Shown here: positions 51,101-63,886 of the stretch, piece by piece
Layout of the letters: each line of letters starts with the position of its first letter
How positions within the stretch are numbered: the first letter of the stretch is position 1
Assembly: GCF_901709675.1 (NCBI RefSeq)
Contig: NC_051105.1
Location: 8,736,104 to 8,800,103 of the forward strand
Source: Syngnathus acus
Lineage: Eukaryota > Chordata > Actinopteri > Syngnathiformes > Syngnathidae
DNA: 64,000 nt
Direction of reading: 5' to 3'
Program-made: the position numbers and the translations under genes
Notes under the pieces: generated by a model
What the model was told of the DNA's origin: nothing
The model's input: the letters and a program-made list of their open reading frames with translations, nothing else
Database searches by the model: none

Positions 51101-54061
51101 AATGCCATGTTGTGTCTCACTTGCGAATGCGTTAATGCGGACAGTCAAGCACTAGAGGAAGGAGAAGTACCCTCATGGGAATGCCTGGCACAAAGGGTCC
51201 TATAGGTCAAAGTTCATACACATAAAACATGTCTGCCCAGCGATGACAAGAGCAGTGAGACAGTCACTTGCATGAAAGCATGACAATGTTAGAACAGTCT
51301 GCTTCTAGAACACATGGCGAGTTTGATGAAAGGCCGTTTGCGCATTTAATCGCTAGCCTTGAGATCCACGCGCTAGTATGTGCTTTATACTCACTAGTAA
51401 GACAATTCAGGCTCACAAGGAGAATGATTTACTGGTTATGTTTTTTTATGACTAGTATATGACATATCTGAACACAAGAGGAAAGCTATATGCAACTAGT
51501 GAGACAGAAATATGCGCTAGTTGACATATGTGCGTGCTCAGACTATTACTAGTGAACATGGTAACTAGTTTTACTAGTAGCATGCAGTTGTCAGATATAG
51601 TTTGGACTCACTGGTTACATGCAGTTGGTCCAACTAGTATGTCAAAGTGGTCCAGTAAAAAGCTACTAGTACATGCCTACCGATTGGGCCTAGTAGTGCT
51701 GTTACTAGTGCAGCACAGTAGTTTACAGCAGTCCTTTATCGGAAACTAGTAGGTACAAAAGTGACACTAGTAGTAGAAAACCATTACTGATAAGACACAG
51801 TCATAAATTGTCTTAGTGGCGAGAACAAAAACTAGTACATGGACCTTCAAGGACATCGATTAAATGCTCAGTTGGTTTTCCATACCCTGTGTGTGGTGGC
51901 TTGATTGTGCAATTTTACTGTTTTTATAATAATCATAAAAAATGTTTTGTTCTGCTTTCAAAAATAATATGCCATAAAATAAAATCCTGGATGTCCTACT
52001 TTTTTATTTGTATTGTTATTTTAGCTCACATAAGTCACGAAACCCTGCTTGGCTATTAAAAAAAAAAAAGTATTTTGCAGGTGTTATTGCTCACAGTGCG
52101 GAAATCCACTTAGCATGCATGGTGCAACACAGAACCACACACCCGTCCCAAAATATCCCACTTGCTGTTGTCCACTTCATTGCTGCATACAGTGCAAAAA
52201 GCCACAAACATATGACCATGAGGTGGATATGTGACGCATCCCTCCTCTTACCATTGTCCAATAAGTAAAAGACTGGGCTGCAGTGGCTGGCTCTCAGACT
52301 GGCCACAGGCTCTGGCAGGACGCGTGGGTCATTGTGAAGGGAGGTTGGGTAATGAACTGGAATAGGAGATCCAACAGAACAGACAAGACTGAGCAAAAAA
52401 ATAAAGAGACACATATCGGGTGAACTTGGGAAAAGAGAGACTTGCCGCTAACTGTAAGAGAACAGCAATGGGAGGAGGCGATTCATAATGAGCGATGCTT
52501 TAAAAAAAGGCTTCATATCGCTTCGCTAAAAAGAGAAAAGAATAGAACCTCACCAATTGTTTCTGTCATCTGTCTGGCAACACAAAAGTCACTGAGGTGA
52601 AAGAATGATGCGCATCACTGCCACCCACCCTTTACTGCTTTGGAAAAAGAAACATTTGAAGCGCAGAGGTTTGAACTGCTCCAGTAAGGATTCGTGACTG
52701 CAGCTGTTGGCTAAATTTAAAATTTGGTGAAGGTAGGAGGTTGTGGTGCATCGAGGGAGCAATTCTCTAGAAGGAGCATTTTCTTTGTGAGAAAATCATT
52801 ACCATAATCATTTACGTAACCACTTTATGCAAATGTGCATTAAAAAAAAAAGAAGAAATCCAATTACCAGTGTAAAATCAAATGCTTAATGCAATACATC
52901 ATGAATATCTCATAAAGACCTTGAAGTAATTTGAATGACCTCAAATTACAGAGAGAAGTCATTTCCAAGTCGTTATCTGCTTTTCATAAAACCACTTGAC
53001 CTGCCAGAAGCCGCACAGGTGACATTACTTCAGCGCACGATCTTCCTCCCATGACATGCTAACAACTAAATATATCCTGCCAGACAAGGCAAAGCTCAGT
53101 GGCATGTCAGCTTATTAGCCCATCTCCTGTCTTGGTCTGGCTATTCTACAAACACGGTGCGAAGCAACCCTCAAACAATTGCACAAGCATAGAAAGACTT
53201 AAAAAAAAAAAAAGTGAGAGGGGGCTTCTTTCAGGCAGGAGAAATGCAAAGCACCTAATGACCAAAAGGAGTAAAAAAAAAAAAAAAGTGTGGGCAACCA
53301 GACAGGATGAACGAGAACTAACAATTATTAAATAAACTAGCTTGCTTTCTCAAAGATGGAGCACAGAAGGAATATGGACTTAACGTTCAGCTTCTGTTGA
53401 GATACAATACGCACCTTGAACGATTTCTTAATATGAAAATGACAAGATTGTTGTAACACAACAAAATGACCTTTTTCACACCACAGTTGTAAAAGGCTCC
53501 CAAGGCATGGCAAGTTGTTCTATTTAATTTGCTTCATCTTGTTTGCTTCTCTCCTTTGAGGGGGCCCAACGGTGTTCTAAAGGCGAAGCAAAACAATAAC
53601 AGACTGAATAATAGAAGGGGAAACTAGAAATGATGTTTTTCTATGTTGGTCTTTCCCTCCTAAAAATATGAAGCCGTGTTGTTGTCCGAATCATATTGTA
53701 CTTTACAAAAAAAAAACATTGTGCTGTATTAAAACCACCGATCAAGATCTTCATCACATACCACATGAAACAAAATGCCACTTAGGGGAGCTCAGATGCA
53801 ACAATTAGGATTTGCGTCAGCACTAAATTGTCAATAGGACACTTAAAATGTTGTCATGAAGAATTATACAATCTCACCTCCCAAGATGAACTGGTTAAGG
53901 TGGACAAATATGGAAACAATTTTTTATCCAAGCCTATTTTTTTTTTTTCAAATTATTGTAACAGTGAATAGTTTGTGCTGATGGGCACATGAGCATGCAT
54001 GCTATCCTCAGGACACACACACACACATGCACACACACGCACGCACGCACGCACGCACGCA

Positions 54062-54103
<42 letters not shown>

Positions 54104-57100
54104 ATAATGTGTCCGCCCACACTGTTGCCATGACACTTGGAGCTTCAATTACACACCTCACTTTGCGCCTCAAATTGCCTTGGCACAAATCCCGAGCTTA
54201 TTCATACTGCTTGAGCTTGGCCACTCATGGCTTCCTCTCATCTCCTGTACATGGCAGCAAACTCAACCCAACGTGGTCTGTCTGCCGGTCTCCCAACACG
54301 CTCGGTCACCAAAATAGAAGATTTGTAATACATTTATCGATGATGTACAGCATGACTGATATCATACAAAGGCCATCCAGCTGTCGAATTAGCAGTGATC
54401 ATGTTTCATATCCGGGGCAGAGCCACTTCAGCTCCTGAGGCTTTTTCCTACGCCCACAGTGATTTTATCCATGTTCACATGAAGTGAATCATCGGAGCTA
54501 ACAATTTACTGAGGTAATAAAAACACTTTTAGATTTCAGTGTTTGTTTACATGGAAAATAACTGCTTTGATATTTACCTTCAAAATTGATCAAAATGAAA
54601 ATGGAGGTTGTCAAGTACGACTTTGTTGTTTGAAGATCTGTGTGTGTTTGGGGGATGCAACAAAGGTTATATGCCGAGATGTTCAATTTGATTTAATAGT
54701 TGCCTAACCATTCCCCTCGAAAGTTTGCATTTCACTCTAAACACATCAAACATGTTCCCTTAACTGTAATAAAAAGCACATTTGTCCATTTCTGTTCCCC
54801 TTCCTTGTTTGTAAAGTTGAATACCAAGAGTTGAGTTCAAGCCTGAATTCCTTTTCAGCATGGCAGCGACAACAAGCTTATGATAGCAACACAGCACACA
54901 CAACTGCAACAGACCAGCGCACAGAATATCAAATCAAAAATCCCCACTGCAATCACAACATAAATAAAACATGACTTTTCTTCCTTGTCCAGCAAACAGC
55001 TCGCGTCGTAAATGCATTTTGAAATCACACGCAACACCGAACAAGCCCATTATGGACTTGACGATAAACCAACCAACCAACCAATGTTTTCTTTTACCAA
55101 ACACCTTGTATTATTTCCAATACATTCCGTATCTTTTTAAAACACTGAGACGTGGAAAAAGTATCACGTGACACTGGCCTGGTCAAAACATACCACAGGT
55201 GGCGCTGGGTCTTGAAGATAACGGCATCCCGGCCCGGCCTGGCCTCATCGCATCAAGTGGTATACCGTACGTTAGCATAGAATGATTGTGGTGGTGAGGC
55301 TATGCCAGTGTGTGATTGGTTACCTGAGGTGGGCGACTTGCTTCTCTCCATGTCAACAGACTGCTGGTTGTCAGATAGTTCAGTAAGGCCTGCCATGGCA
55401 GTCGAGAGGGAGAGAACATAATATACAGACACAGCGTGTGATTATTTTTATCATCACCGTTTGAACAGTTGCATCTTGTTTAGTAGTGTGAGCCACTTGG
55501 AGCCTTAAAGAAAAAAAACAAAGAAACTATTGTGTTTGTATATGTCCAGATTTTGAACAATATCGGTTCAATCCACTTAATATTTACGTGTAGCAGGTTT
55601 GCAATTCTACATTTTAATATTGGTTCATTTTTAGGCACAAAGTGGCTAAATTCTGGTGTGACCTGCACTACAGTCTCAATATAGCATCTCCAAATCTTTA
55701 TTTGAGATTATAAATTCGGATTACATTGGCATGTCACCATGACAATAACTCAGCACGTGTATTAAGTAGTGCAAATCTCACGTTGAAGTGACATACACAA
55801 ATGTATAAAGTCAAATAAACACATACAGATCGGGATCTCATCGCATGCATCATGCACAAGCATTTACAGAGATTTCATTTTTACCGCCCCAAATTTGGTT
55901 CCAGTGTCATCCAGAATGCTAAACATTCAGTTTTTGGACACTTTCACTTTACTGAGGTCATCAAATGGATCGTATAACATTTGAAACTGGGCAGGACTAC
56001 TAACAGACCCCACCCCCCAAGGAATATCTGCGTCTGCTAAGGACAAACCACTGGACATGACTGGAACAGGCAGCTCTGCGTTATTGGCTAAATCAGTTTT
56101 GATGTTTCATCATGAGGCCAGCTTCATTCATTCCAAGCATCTCTTTGGTTTGTCTTGTTTATTCCCTTTCCAATAACTCTGTTGTCTTAGCAAGCTTCTC
56201 ACACACACACATACATACACAGATGAAAACACCAACCCTCCTTGCACACACACCCCCCCGTATAACCTATCAGGTAGGCTTGACTTACTCTGGTAGGATG
56301 TACGGATCCTTTTCTTTGAATCAGAATAAAAGTTAGACAGGCCGCGCATGCAAAAGTCTGTCAGGCAGGCCCCGCATGCCCACACCAGCAGCCACAGAGT
56401 CACCATTAGGTTGGAGACGAAGAAGTGGAAGAGTGGTAAATAAAGAGTGCAGGTGAGAGGAATGAAGGAGTTGGTGAGTATAAGAATGAGGGGGGGAAAA
56501 AGGCAAATAATTGAGGATGAAGAAAAGCATCATGAAGGAGGGGAAAAGGGGGGAAAGAGAAAAGAACACACGGTCTTAGAGTGTAAAAGAAAGTGAAATC
56601 AGGTCGCAACTGAGCAGCAGAAACACTAAGGTCGTGTTTAAATCAAGTCAATAAATGTATAAATAATAAATAAGAGCACCATTAGCGACAACTTGCATCA
56701 CAATGTTGCCGTTGCTGCATCACCTCATTTTTGTGTGCTTGCGTAAATGTCTGGACAAGCACCGGAAACTCACTAAGAGAGTTGAAGTGTGTCATTTATT
56801 GGTATCGTCTGGTCCTCTTGTTCAGCGTTGTATTCTGTTAAATCTCGCACCACCTGCGGTGCGCAAAAAGGCCACTTTGGACATTTTTTTGTTTCCCTGT
56901 CCAAATTGATCTTGTAAAGCCAATACAGAGAGACCTTTATAAAACATAACAGCGGTAGAAGCCAATAACAGCTCTTACGCAACAGCTCAAAAAGTAACTC
57001 TCCATCTACCTGGTTGGTGCCTTTTTTTACACAAACACGGAATACTTTTAAAATATGTTGGCTACACTTGTGGGTATTATGTAAGATTAAATCCCACCAC

Positions 57101-60100
57101 TTTTAAAAGCTGCTATCGGGATCTAAAACATGTTGTAAAGAAAAATGTATTCAGAGATAGAGGGGACATTTTGACAGATCATTAGTGTGGAAGAAGAGGT
57201 TTTTTTTTTTGGAGACAGTGAAGATCAGTTTCAAGGAAAAGGGAGGCGTAGGTCAGGCGGGACGACAAGACCTCGACAAAACGGCTTTTGACTAAAGGCC
57301 TCAGTTCAAGCAGTGCTAAAATATAGACAGAACACAACTGAAAGGACAACATGCATAAGAATGCAACTCAGACTGACACACATATCCTGTATACATGCAC
57401 CTCATAGCAGAGTGCAGATGTGTGACGGGCATATACATATGGATGGATTTTTTTTTTTTGTCTATGTATTAAATTGTGTGAGACAAAGTAAGAGAGAAAA
57501 GTAGGAAAAGGGATTTCTTGGACTAACTCTCGTATTAATGCTTATTGTCCATTATTTGGCTGAATGAGCAAGACCCAGTTCTCTTTAGAGGGTTTTTTTT
57601 CTGTATTTTAAACAAGATTTATTTTCTAAAGAATTTATTTAATACATATAAAAAGCAAGCGTTAAAGGCAATAGCTGAAAATGTGCCTGTAAATACGGAC
57701 AAAAAAATCATACAGTATTCGAACATAATATAATACTATCAAGATTGTTGTTTTAAAGTGTGGGGAATTCATCCATACTAATTAATCAGTCTGAAATAAA
57801 ATTCAGCAAAATTCTCAAAAGTCTACCTGGACAAAAACTATGTACACTAAGAGTCAACTTTTTAATTTATCCACCGGTCTTCATTGATTAAATCCAAAAA
57901 GGGAATGGTATTGATTTCTTGAAGAATCTAATTAAACCACCTGCATTATTGATCACCCATGAAGGGTACCTGTGGAGTTTAAACATAGATCAGCCTCAAT
58001 GTGTGCAGCTCAAAAGAAGACAGAGAAGGAGTGAGAAGAGTAGAGCCTACGTAACTGACACTTGAAGTCTGAGTTGGTGTTCAGTGTGTGTTAGTTGGCT
58101 CCATGCATATACAGATCAGTGTGTGCGCGTGTGTGTGTGTGTGTGTGTACATGAGTGTGTTCAGTACCTGAGGTGGACTGTCTGTTCCTGCGGGGTGAGC
58201 GGGTAAGGCGTTGATAGGGATCGGCGGCTCCGTACAAATCCAAAGTGGACATGCACAACAGGATGGTTTTCTGCAAGTAGTCGACCACCGCAAGGCCATT
58301 ACAGTTCCCGAATGCCAAACTGCAAAATAGGATTTTCACAATGTCACCTTTAGAGAACTCATTCCATCCTAATTCATAAAACAGTGTTGTCTTGAGATAT
58401 CGTAGCTCATAACAAAAAATATTTGTAACTCAAATCATCTTTGTACATTGAAATGAATAGAACTGCCATCAATCTGTTCCAAACTTCTCCAAGACAGTAC
58501 TGCGGCTTCCTCCCACCTTTTAAAAACATGCTTCTTAGCAAGTTAGTTGACATAGGCTCCAATTTACCCACAATCCTAATGAGGAGAAGCTCTATAAAAT
58601 AAAGAATCGATGGATGGTTGTTTGGATAGCTCAGTATTTGAGATTCAATTTTTTACTGAATACATTTGACGTTAGTTTTTAAAATACTTAACATTATACC
58701 GTTGCTGTTTGTTTGTCAGCTTGATAATGTAACACAATTTTACAGAAAAATGTTGTGCTTTTTTAGATTACAGAAAAATTGTCCAAAATGTCCTTATTAA
58801 AATTGGGGATTTTTTTTTTTTCTTCACAATAATCCACAACTGAATTACAAAATTCAGACATGCAGGGGATGGGGGTATGTGAAGGTGAGCCATTTGGTGC
58901 CAATCCAATTTAGGATCATTCAGTCTCGGCAAATATGCGCTCTGAGTGCTATTTTAGCTACACTTGATTTCCCAAAAGCTCTATAGCCAATTGCAATCCC
59001 TTTGCTGTAGAACCAGTTTAGCATTAAAGTGATGGATCAACACTGATAGCCCCAAATACATGGAAAGCCTGCATAACAAATGTGTTTTTGTTCTTGTCTT
59101 GGGCATTCACCCCTCCGAACATTTTATGTTTCAATTGCGTTTGATTTTGTTGCTACCTTTTCCCCTCCATGACCCCCACTGCCTCCAAATTGCACAATCC
59201 GTGTGTTTTCTTTCCTTACAAGAAGTGGAGAAATGAGGACGGGCTGGATATTCCCAAAAGGTAAAACGCTACACAGAGAGAGAAACACTCCAGATATAGA
59301 ATGAGCATGTCAAACGGCAGGAGAAATTAAATTATGGCAGAATTCCTGAGAAAAATGTTACAAGCGTGTTCGCAAATTCCTTGTTGCAAGTTATCGCCAC
59401 CGTCACAGTAGGAATAATGACATCAAATAATGAGACACGGGACACCATTGATATCCTCCGACTCACACTGCAGTCATGCCTCTCCGGAGACTTGGAAGGA
59501 GACAAATATTATCTTCCATCACAAAATGAGTCTAAATCCTAGCTGAATCAGCAGGCAGGCATTCAGGCACCTTAAGAAGTCTTCTGCTCTGTACTTTGCT
59601 TTTAGTTGGTGTGCAAGACATACTGTTTTCTCACCGTAATGTCTTCACAAAGAAAGCCAAGGAAGGCACAGAAATGCAGAATGTTTTCTTCGATAAACAC
59701 AAAAGTCCAAAACAAGTGACAGGATGGTGTCCTTGCATTGTGCTGAATAGTAGTCAACATGTTTCATTTTAAAGTTGCTATGATACACTTTCACAGTCAT
59801 ATCTATTGTATAGTACGTGATAACCACGAGTAGAATGTGCTGTCTTTGGAACGAATCATGACAAAACCAAAAATATCCATCAAATAAATAATATTTAAAT
59901 AAATAAATATGATAAATTTAGAAATATAATAAATAAAAATAAATACATATAATAAATAAATACATAAATAAATATGACAGTTTAACAACCAGTCAAAAGT
60001 TTGGATGTGGTTTCTTCAAAAGCAAAAAAAATGAACTTTTGATTGGCAGCGAATATTTAATCTGGTATGGACGCTTTCTTTCATAATTTGGTAGACAAGG

Positions 60101-63100
60101 ATCTTTTGTTTTTTTCCAACATGGCAAAAAGTCACAATCAATAAAAATAAACCATTCAATTTGCCTGGAAAGACTCAGAGGCAGAGAAAAATGTTCTCAG
60201 TGTGACATATTTTGTAAAAAATTGATCCGATGGAAAGTAACAGAAGTGGGAGGGAGGCAGACAAACTCATTTGTTAAATGCACAAAAATCTCAACACGAT
60301 AGAATCTGAATACGGCAACAAAGGAAGTGCGACCGCATCGTACATACCAAAGTCCATAAAGTGCTTGTTTGGCACACAGACAGAACCATTTAGCACTTAC
60401 ACAGCTGGTTAGACAGAGCGAGTCTATAGTAAATTACACAAAAGAAACATCCACTCTGCTTGTAATCCGCTCCAATTTTCCATCACCTGCTTTGCTTTAA
60501 CAACAACCCTAAAATATGTACTTGCAATCCTCAGAGGGTAAGATCGTCCCGAAATCGTCACAACTAAAGACTAAACACTGCTTGCACTTTCACTGTACCT
60601 TTTCTCTTAATATTTGTTTACCCTTAAAAGGACCACTGCTGCCGACTTTTCTTTATGGGTCCTGACAAAAGTACAGAGCGTGACTCACAGGCCATAGGCG
60701 GAGTTGATGTCCAGGCTTGAAACCTGCTGTGGAGGTTCTCCATCTATCCAAGGCAGCTGGATGACTAGCTCTGCCTGGTAACCAGGAGGTACCCGCACCG
60801 CCCGATCCTTTACCCTAAAAAATAGACATTAATGTTGAGCTACTTGATATATCTTCCTGACCTTCGGGTTTTGCTGGATTCATTTAGATGGGTTTAATGG
60901 AAGTCAGAAAACGTACTTAAGGCAGGGTGTGCAATCCTTTAAAGACTCGGGTGTTCCGCCACCAGGGCTCACTGGTTGATGGGGCTGAGGAGAGTGAGAG
61001 CCCGACTGGGGCTCTGAGAAGCACGGATTGTTTTCATTTTCGGAAGGGGAGATGACATCCTCCGGATCACATTGAAGTCGCACCTCGAGAGACTAGGGAG
61101 GAGACAAATATTATCTTGGGATGTGAGATCAATTTTTTTGTTTAACATTTCATGGACATGGATTCTTCTGTCTATTAGAATGTCTCGTCTCACTCACCAC
61201 AATCTGAGTGTTGGCATCATATTTGCTGAAGCGGTAGAGGATAATGTAGGCCGAAATCCCCACAACACAAAAGATGCGACTTTGGGGACACCAGCTGACC
61301 ATTTGCACCGCAAAAGGGTCATCGTCCACCAGTTCTGCACCACGGCCCTCGTTTTGTTTTGGCTTTTCAAACACCTTGGAGGTCTTCAGCTTGTATAACA
61401 TCTGCAGTGTAACTGTTTGGAAAAAAAATTATAATTTGTGTGGAAAACAGAATTACGACAACATGCAACACCTGTGCACTGTGTGATGAAAAGCACCATC
61501 TATAATTGGCAAGAAGAGCATTCCTCAGGCTTACAATTTCAACTGGAACAACACATTAAGATGTATGAGTTATCAAAGTGATCCAGACTTTCATGGTTGG
61601 TAGTGAAAAATTTCCATTTCCTGGTATTTTCTAGATTTAACGGCATGCAAGGATATACCGATCAAGATTTGCCTTTGGGTAACCTCTGTTATGAGTGTAT
61701 GATATGATGGCTTCCCAAAATATTACTATATGGCACATAATCCTGTATGTGGACTTACTTGCAGATGCATCCCAAAACTTGATTGATCCATCTGCATGTC
61801 TAGACAAAGAAGGACAACAGCAATAAGTAAATCGGAATAATTTAGGTTCTTTATAATGTTTCACTAGTATGTTTTGTAGGACAGAATTATCATTATTATG
61901 ATTATTATCATTACTATCAAAATTTTCATTTTCCCGTCATTTTCCTTCATTATAAGGAAACTAAAAATTCCTTATCTATGCGTCAAAACAATGACGACCA
62001 AAATAAAATCTGGATACTAAAATATGAGGTAAAACGTGACTGCGGGAGTTATGCAGCAGCAGAGACCAGCTTGCGTGTTTGCTTCAGAATGGTTTAACAT
62101 CTCTGCCAACCTCTCAGAGTGCGGCATTGCCCCACTCTGCGCTGTGCTCATTATGCTGGGCTTGGCAGAGTCCCAAATCTAAAATTATACACAAAACAGC
62201 AAATGCAAAACACTATCATCTTGCCCTCGTATGGATTAATAGAACCCTTGAATGGAAAACAACAACATTTTCTTTAGTTGCTGGAGAAAAGAATGTCCAC
62301 TGGGCTGGTATGTGAGCTGAGAACAAGCAAACGAAACAAAAGTATGTTTACGGTCAACACTTGACACAACTGGGCCACAGAAAATATGAAACGAGAGTGC
62401 TGTCAATATTGTTTACTCTTCAAACAGCAATACGAAAAGAAAATTGTGTGGGAGAATTAGTTTTCTTCTTTCTTTTGGGTGGGGCTTGAACATATTAATC
62501 CCATTTCCATTCATTTCAAAAGGAAAAGATGACTTGAGATATGAATCATATCACAAGGCAACATAACAACTACAACATTGGTGACATACCCAGTAATGAT
62601 GATCTCTGGGTAGGTGTGCGAGCCTAACGTCCACATTCCCCCACTAACTGGCCATTCCTGGTATGGAAACAAACAAGCGTTTATTTCTATTAAAAGCACT
62701 TCACAACAACATTAGTCATTCTATACTCAGAACGTCACATGACAAAACTTGGCTTATTTTCTGTGTATGTCTTGATAATGAGCATAACAACGGTTTGATG
62801 ACCCTTGAAATCAAACTTGCAATTATTTTTTTTTATTGGCTGGTTTCATTGGACAAAAGTAAATACAGTCTATTTTTTATTGATGGCATTCAAAGCATTT
62901 TGCACAATTAATGGCAGAAGAAGAAATCTCCTCATTAGACAATGACATCCAAACCAAACCTTTTGACTGTAGCCGGTCTTCTTGTGTTTAGCGCCGATGG
63001 AGTAAAGGACAGGGATGATGTCTGGAGGGCAGTCTGCAAAATAAGCTGTGCATGTAACTGGAGACTCGTGGATGTCCATGGGGTAAGGGTTCTCAAAGAC

Positions 63101-63886
63101 AGGGAAGCTGTGAAAATCACAAACACAAAAGACATTTATCTCTTCATGCTCCTTTGTTCTGACTTCATCACGCTTATTATTTCTCTAATTAGTCTCATCC
63201 CTCAGAGGGTTCCGGGTGATATCGTCGCTTCTTCAGAGACAACAAATAAGGATGTCACATGATCCATATCCAACTTAAAATGACTATAAAACTGTGAAAT
63301 ACATACTTGCTCTGCGTCAGATCCACCACTATTAAATCTTTTTCTAAAAGCACCACCACTGCATACGGATCCTGGACTTCTGAAAAATATAAAGTCAAAA
63401 GGGAATAGCTCTTCTATTCATTGTGATGTCTTTAATAACAGGAATTATAATGGCATAATTGGAACGACATTGCAACCTTGACAGTTGCACCGTAACATTT
63501 GTTTGCGCTCACCGTTATTGTAAGGAGTATCACAAAGCGTCATAAACTCCACAATAGGGTAGTCCATCTCTAGCACTGTAATTGCCTTGCCGTGCATGAT
63601 GGTTAATGTAGGCCGTCGACCCGCCTTGTCGTATGAAAGACCGCCGGAGAAGATAACAAAAGGCTCACTGTGGGAAGAGATCAAAAATTCAAAGAAAAAG
63701 TCTTGGTCTGAAACAATCCCAGACTCCACATTTTATGAAAGTTTCAAATGAAAACCTTGCATTACATAGCTATAGGATCATTGTGCTGAGTTTAGAAAAA
63801 TAAAAAACACCTGTTCCTTGAGGTCTTGTAATCCACTTTCAATATTGGTTTACATGATTCCTTCCTCCCATCTTTCTGTATTTTAC
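39103..63886 (-). CDS. stxbp5l: Syntaxin-binding protein 5-like (tomosyn-2), 5' part outside the window
   Basis: Tomosyns bind syntaxin and SNAP-25 through a C-terminal R-SNARE and restrain vesicle priming. Visible exons: 63886-63811, 63667-63513, 63379-63307, 63107-62960, 62657-62590, 61799-61759, 61412-61198, 61092-60917, 60814-60689, 58319-58168, 56357-56289, 55389-55324, 52356-52252, 49959-49906, 47904-47725, 43818-43717, 42493-42254, 41473-41110, 40885-40720, 39638-39527, 39444-39224 and 39144-39103. Phases fit throughout and give about 982 aa. WD40-propeller sequence (SEPFVIFSGGLSYD, HADGSIKFWDAS, NGLAVVDYLQK) precedes a variable linker, a second propeller part (SLPSLRPLMDVNYLP) and the R-SNARE (GELARARIALDERGQRLGEL, with 0-layer Arg in DERG), ending KDKKWYQL. 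DFCMRGLSNFYSD, RIRTSYQSLTELS and QRLGELEERTA favour tomosyn-2 over tomosyn-1. Two linker exons are unrecognised. Confidence 0.92.
43263..43300. repeat. CA/CGCA microsatellite
   Basis: Alternating CACA and CGCA units followed by a short ATCC run (to about 43313), in an stxbp5l intron. Confidence 0.75.
43717..43818 (-). CDS. stxbp5l: Predicted 34-codon cassette exon of stxbp5l
   Basis: Acceptor GGATCGGTTAG (a poor pyrimidine tract) and donor GACAGAG/GTAAGG bracket 102 bp in phase 1-1. It encodes YASRRAMLQQFHGVT then MYSHDEHHTTTPYSWSDR. It would fall between the SLPVSHTE exon and the exon starting SRENSFSRSRSS. I do not recognise this peptide in the human sequences I remember, so it may be optional or fish-specific. 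The weak acceptor lowers confidence. Confidence 0.5.
47725..47904 (-). CDS. stxbp5l: stxbp5l linker exon (DHVNGHCTSPTSQ)
   Basis: A 180-bp phase 1-1 exon. It encodes HVNGHCTSPTSQPCSAGK, then GPGRPPFRKAQSAACMEISL and PVSHTE, strongly resembling the linker exon of tetrapod tomosyn-2. The middle part, PRVPMGPEGPRLARR, is less familiar. It joins in frame to the 42493 exon as E-SRENSF. Confidence 0.88.
49906..49959 (-). CDS. stxbp5l: stxbp5l linker exon (RKLSLPTDLK)
   Basis: A 54-bp phase 1-1 exon after acceptor TTTGTTTCAG, with donor CTTG/GTACGG. It encodes KGPGRKLSLPTDLKTDL, matching the RKLSLPTDLKPDLD segment known from tomosyns. Confidence 0.85.
51393..51836. repeat. Cluster of twelve ACTAGT palindromes
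   Basis: ACTAGT occurs at 51393, 51451, 51495, 51548, 51564, 51573, 51633, 51665, 51704, 51745, 51766 and 51831. In random sequence one is expected per about 4 kb. Spacing ranges from 9 to 65 bp with no fixed period. Relatives such as GCTAGT and CCTAGT occur between them. It lies in the intron between two stxbp5l cassette exons. Nature unknown; a decayed minisatellite is one option. Confidence 0.8.
52252..52356 (-). CDS. stxbp5l: Predicted 35-codon cassette exon of stxbp5l
   Basis: A good acceptor (GGATCTCCTATTCCAG) and donor (ACAATG/GTAAGA) bracket 105 bp. Only one frame is open, phase 1-1, encoding HYPTSLHNDPRVLPEPV then ASLRASHCSPVFYLLDN. It would fall between the KSPTS exon and the RKLSLPTD exon. 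I do not recognise the peptide, so it may be a fish-specific or rarely used exon; the splice sites are its main support. Confidence 0.55.
54012..54100. repeat. (CA)n / (CACG)n compound microsatellite
   Basis: About 90 bp of CA units with an inner block of GCAC tetramers, in an stxbp5l intron. Confidence 0.9.
55324..55389 (-). CDS. stxbp5l: stxbp5l linker exon (LTELSD)
   Basis: A 66-bp phase 1-1 exon encoding LTELSDNQQSVDMERSKSPT plus a final Ser, bracketed by CCATGGCAG and CCTCAG/GTAACC. The LTELSD start and KSPTS end match the tomosyn-2 linker. Confidence 0.85.
56289..56357 (-). CDS. stxbp5l: stxbp5l linker exon (DFCMRGLSNFYSD)
   Basis: A 69-bp phase 1-1 exon with donor CCAGA/GTAAGT and acceptor CCTGACAG. 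It encodes FCMRGLSNFYSDSKKRIRTS then YQ. This segment is characteristic of STXBP5L rather than STXBP5 and is the main basis for the paralogue call. Confidence 0.85.
58117..58148. repeat. (TG)n microsatellite
   Basis: A TG run 20 bp beyond the 5' splice site of the 58168-58319 exon of stxbp5l (read on the minus strand as CA repeats inside the intron). CA repeats so close to a donor can affect splicing; here that is only a possibility. Confidence 0.85.
59881..59976. repeat. AAAT-rich low-complexity repeat
   Basis: Repeated AAATA tetramers/pentamers with TATAAT interruptions over about 95 bp in an stxbp5l intron. Confidence 0.8.

Larger units (their letters stand above)
42494..58167 (-). other. 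stxbp5l: Intron-rich linker (hypervariable) region of stxbp5l
   Basis: This 15.7-kb stretch contains only six small exons, of 69, 66, 105, 54, 180 and 102 bp in transcription order. Every one begins and ends in phase 1 and is a multiple of three, so any subset can be skipped without a frameshift. The introns hold microsatellites (43263-43300, 46560-46615, 54012-54100, 58117-58148), an ACTAGT-rich patch (51393-51836) and otherwise nothing recognisable. Tomosyn linkers are known to be alternatively spliced. Confidence 0.8.

Noticed and set aside
53989-54438. 149-codon plus-strand frame
   Set aside because: Its first half is the translated CA microsatellite and the rest shows no family resemblance.
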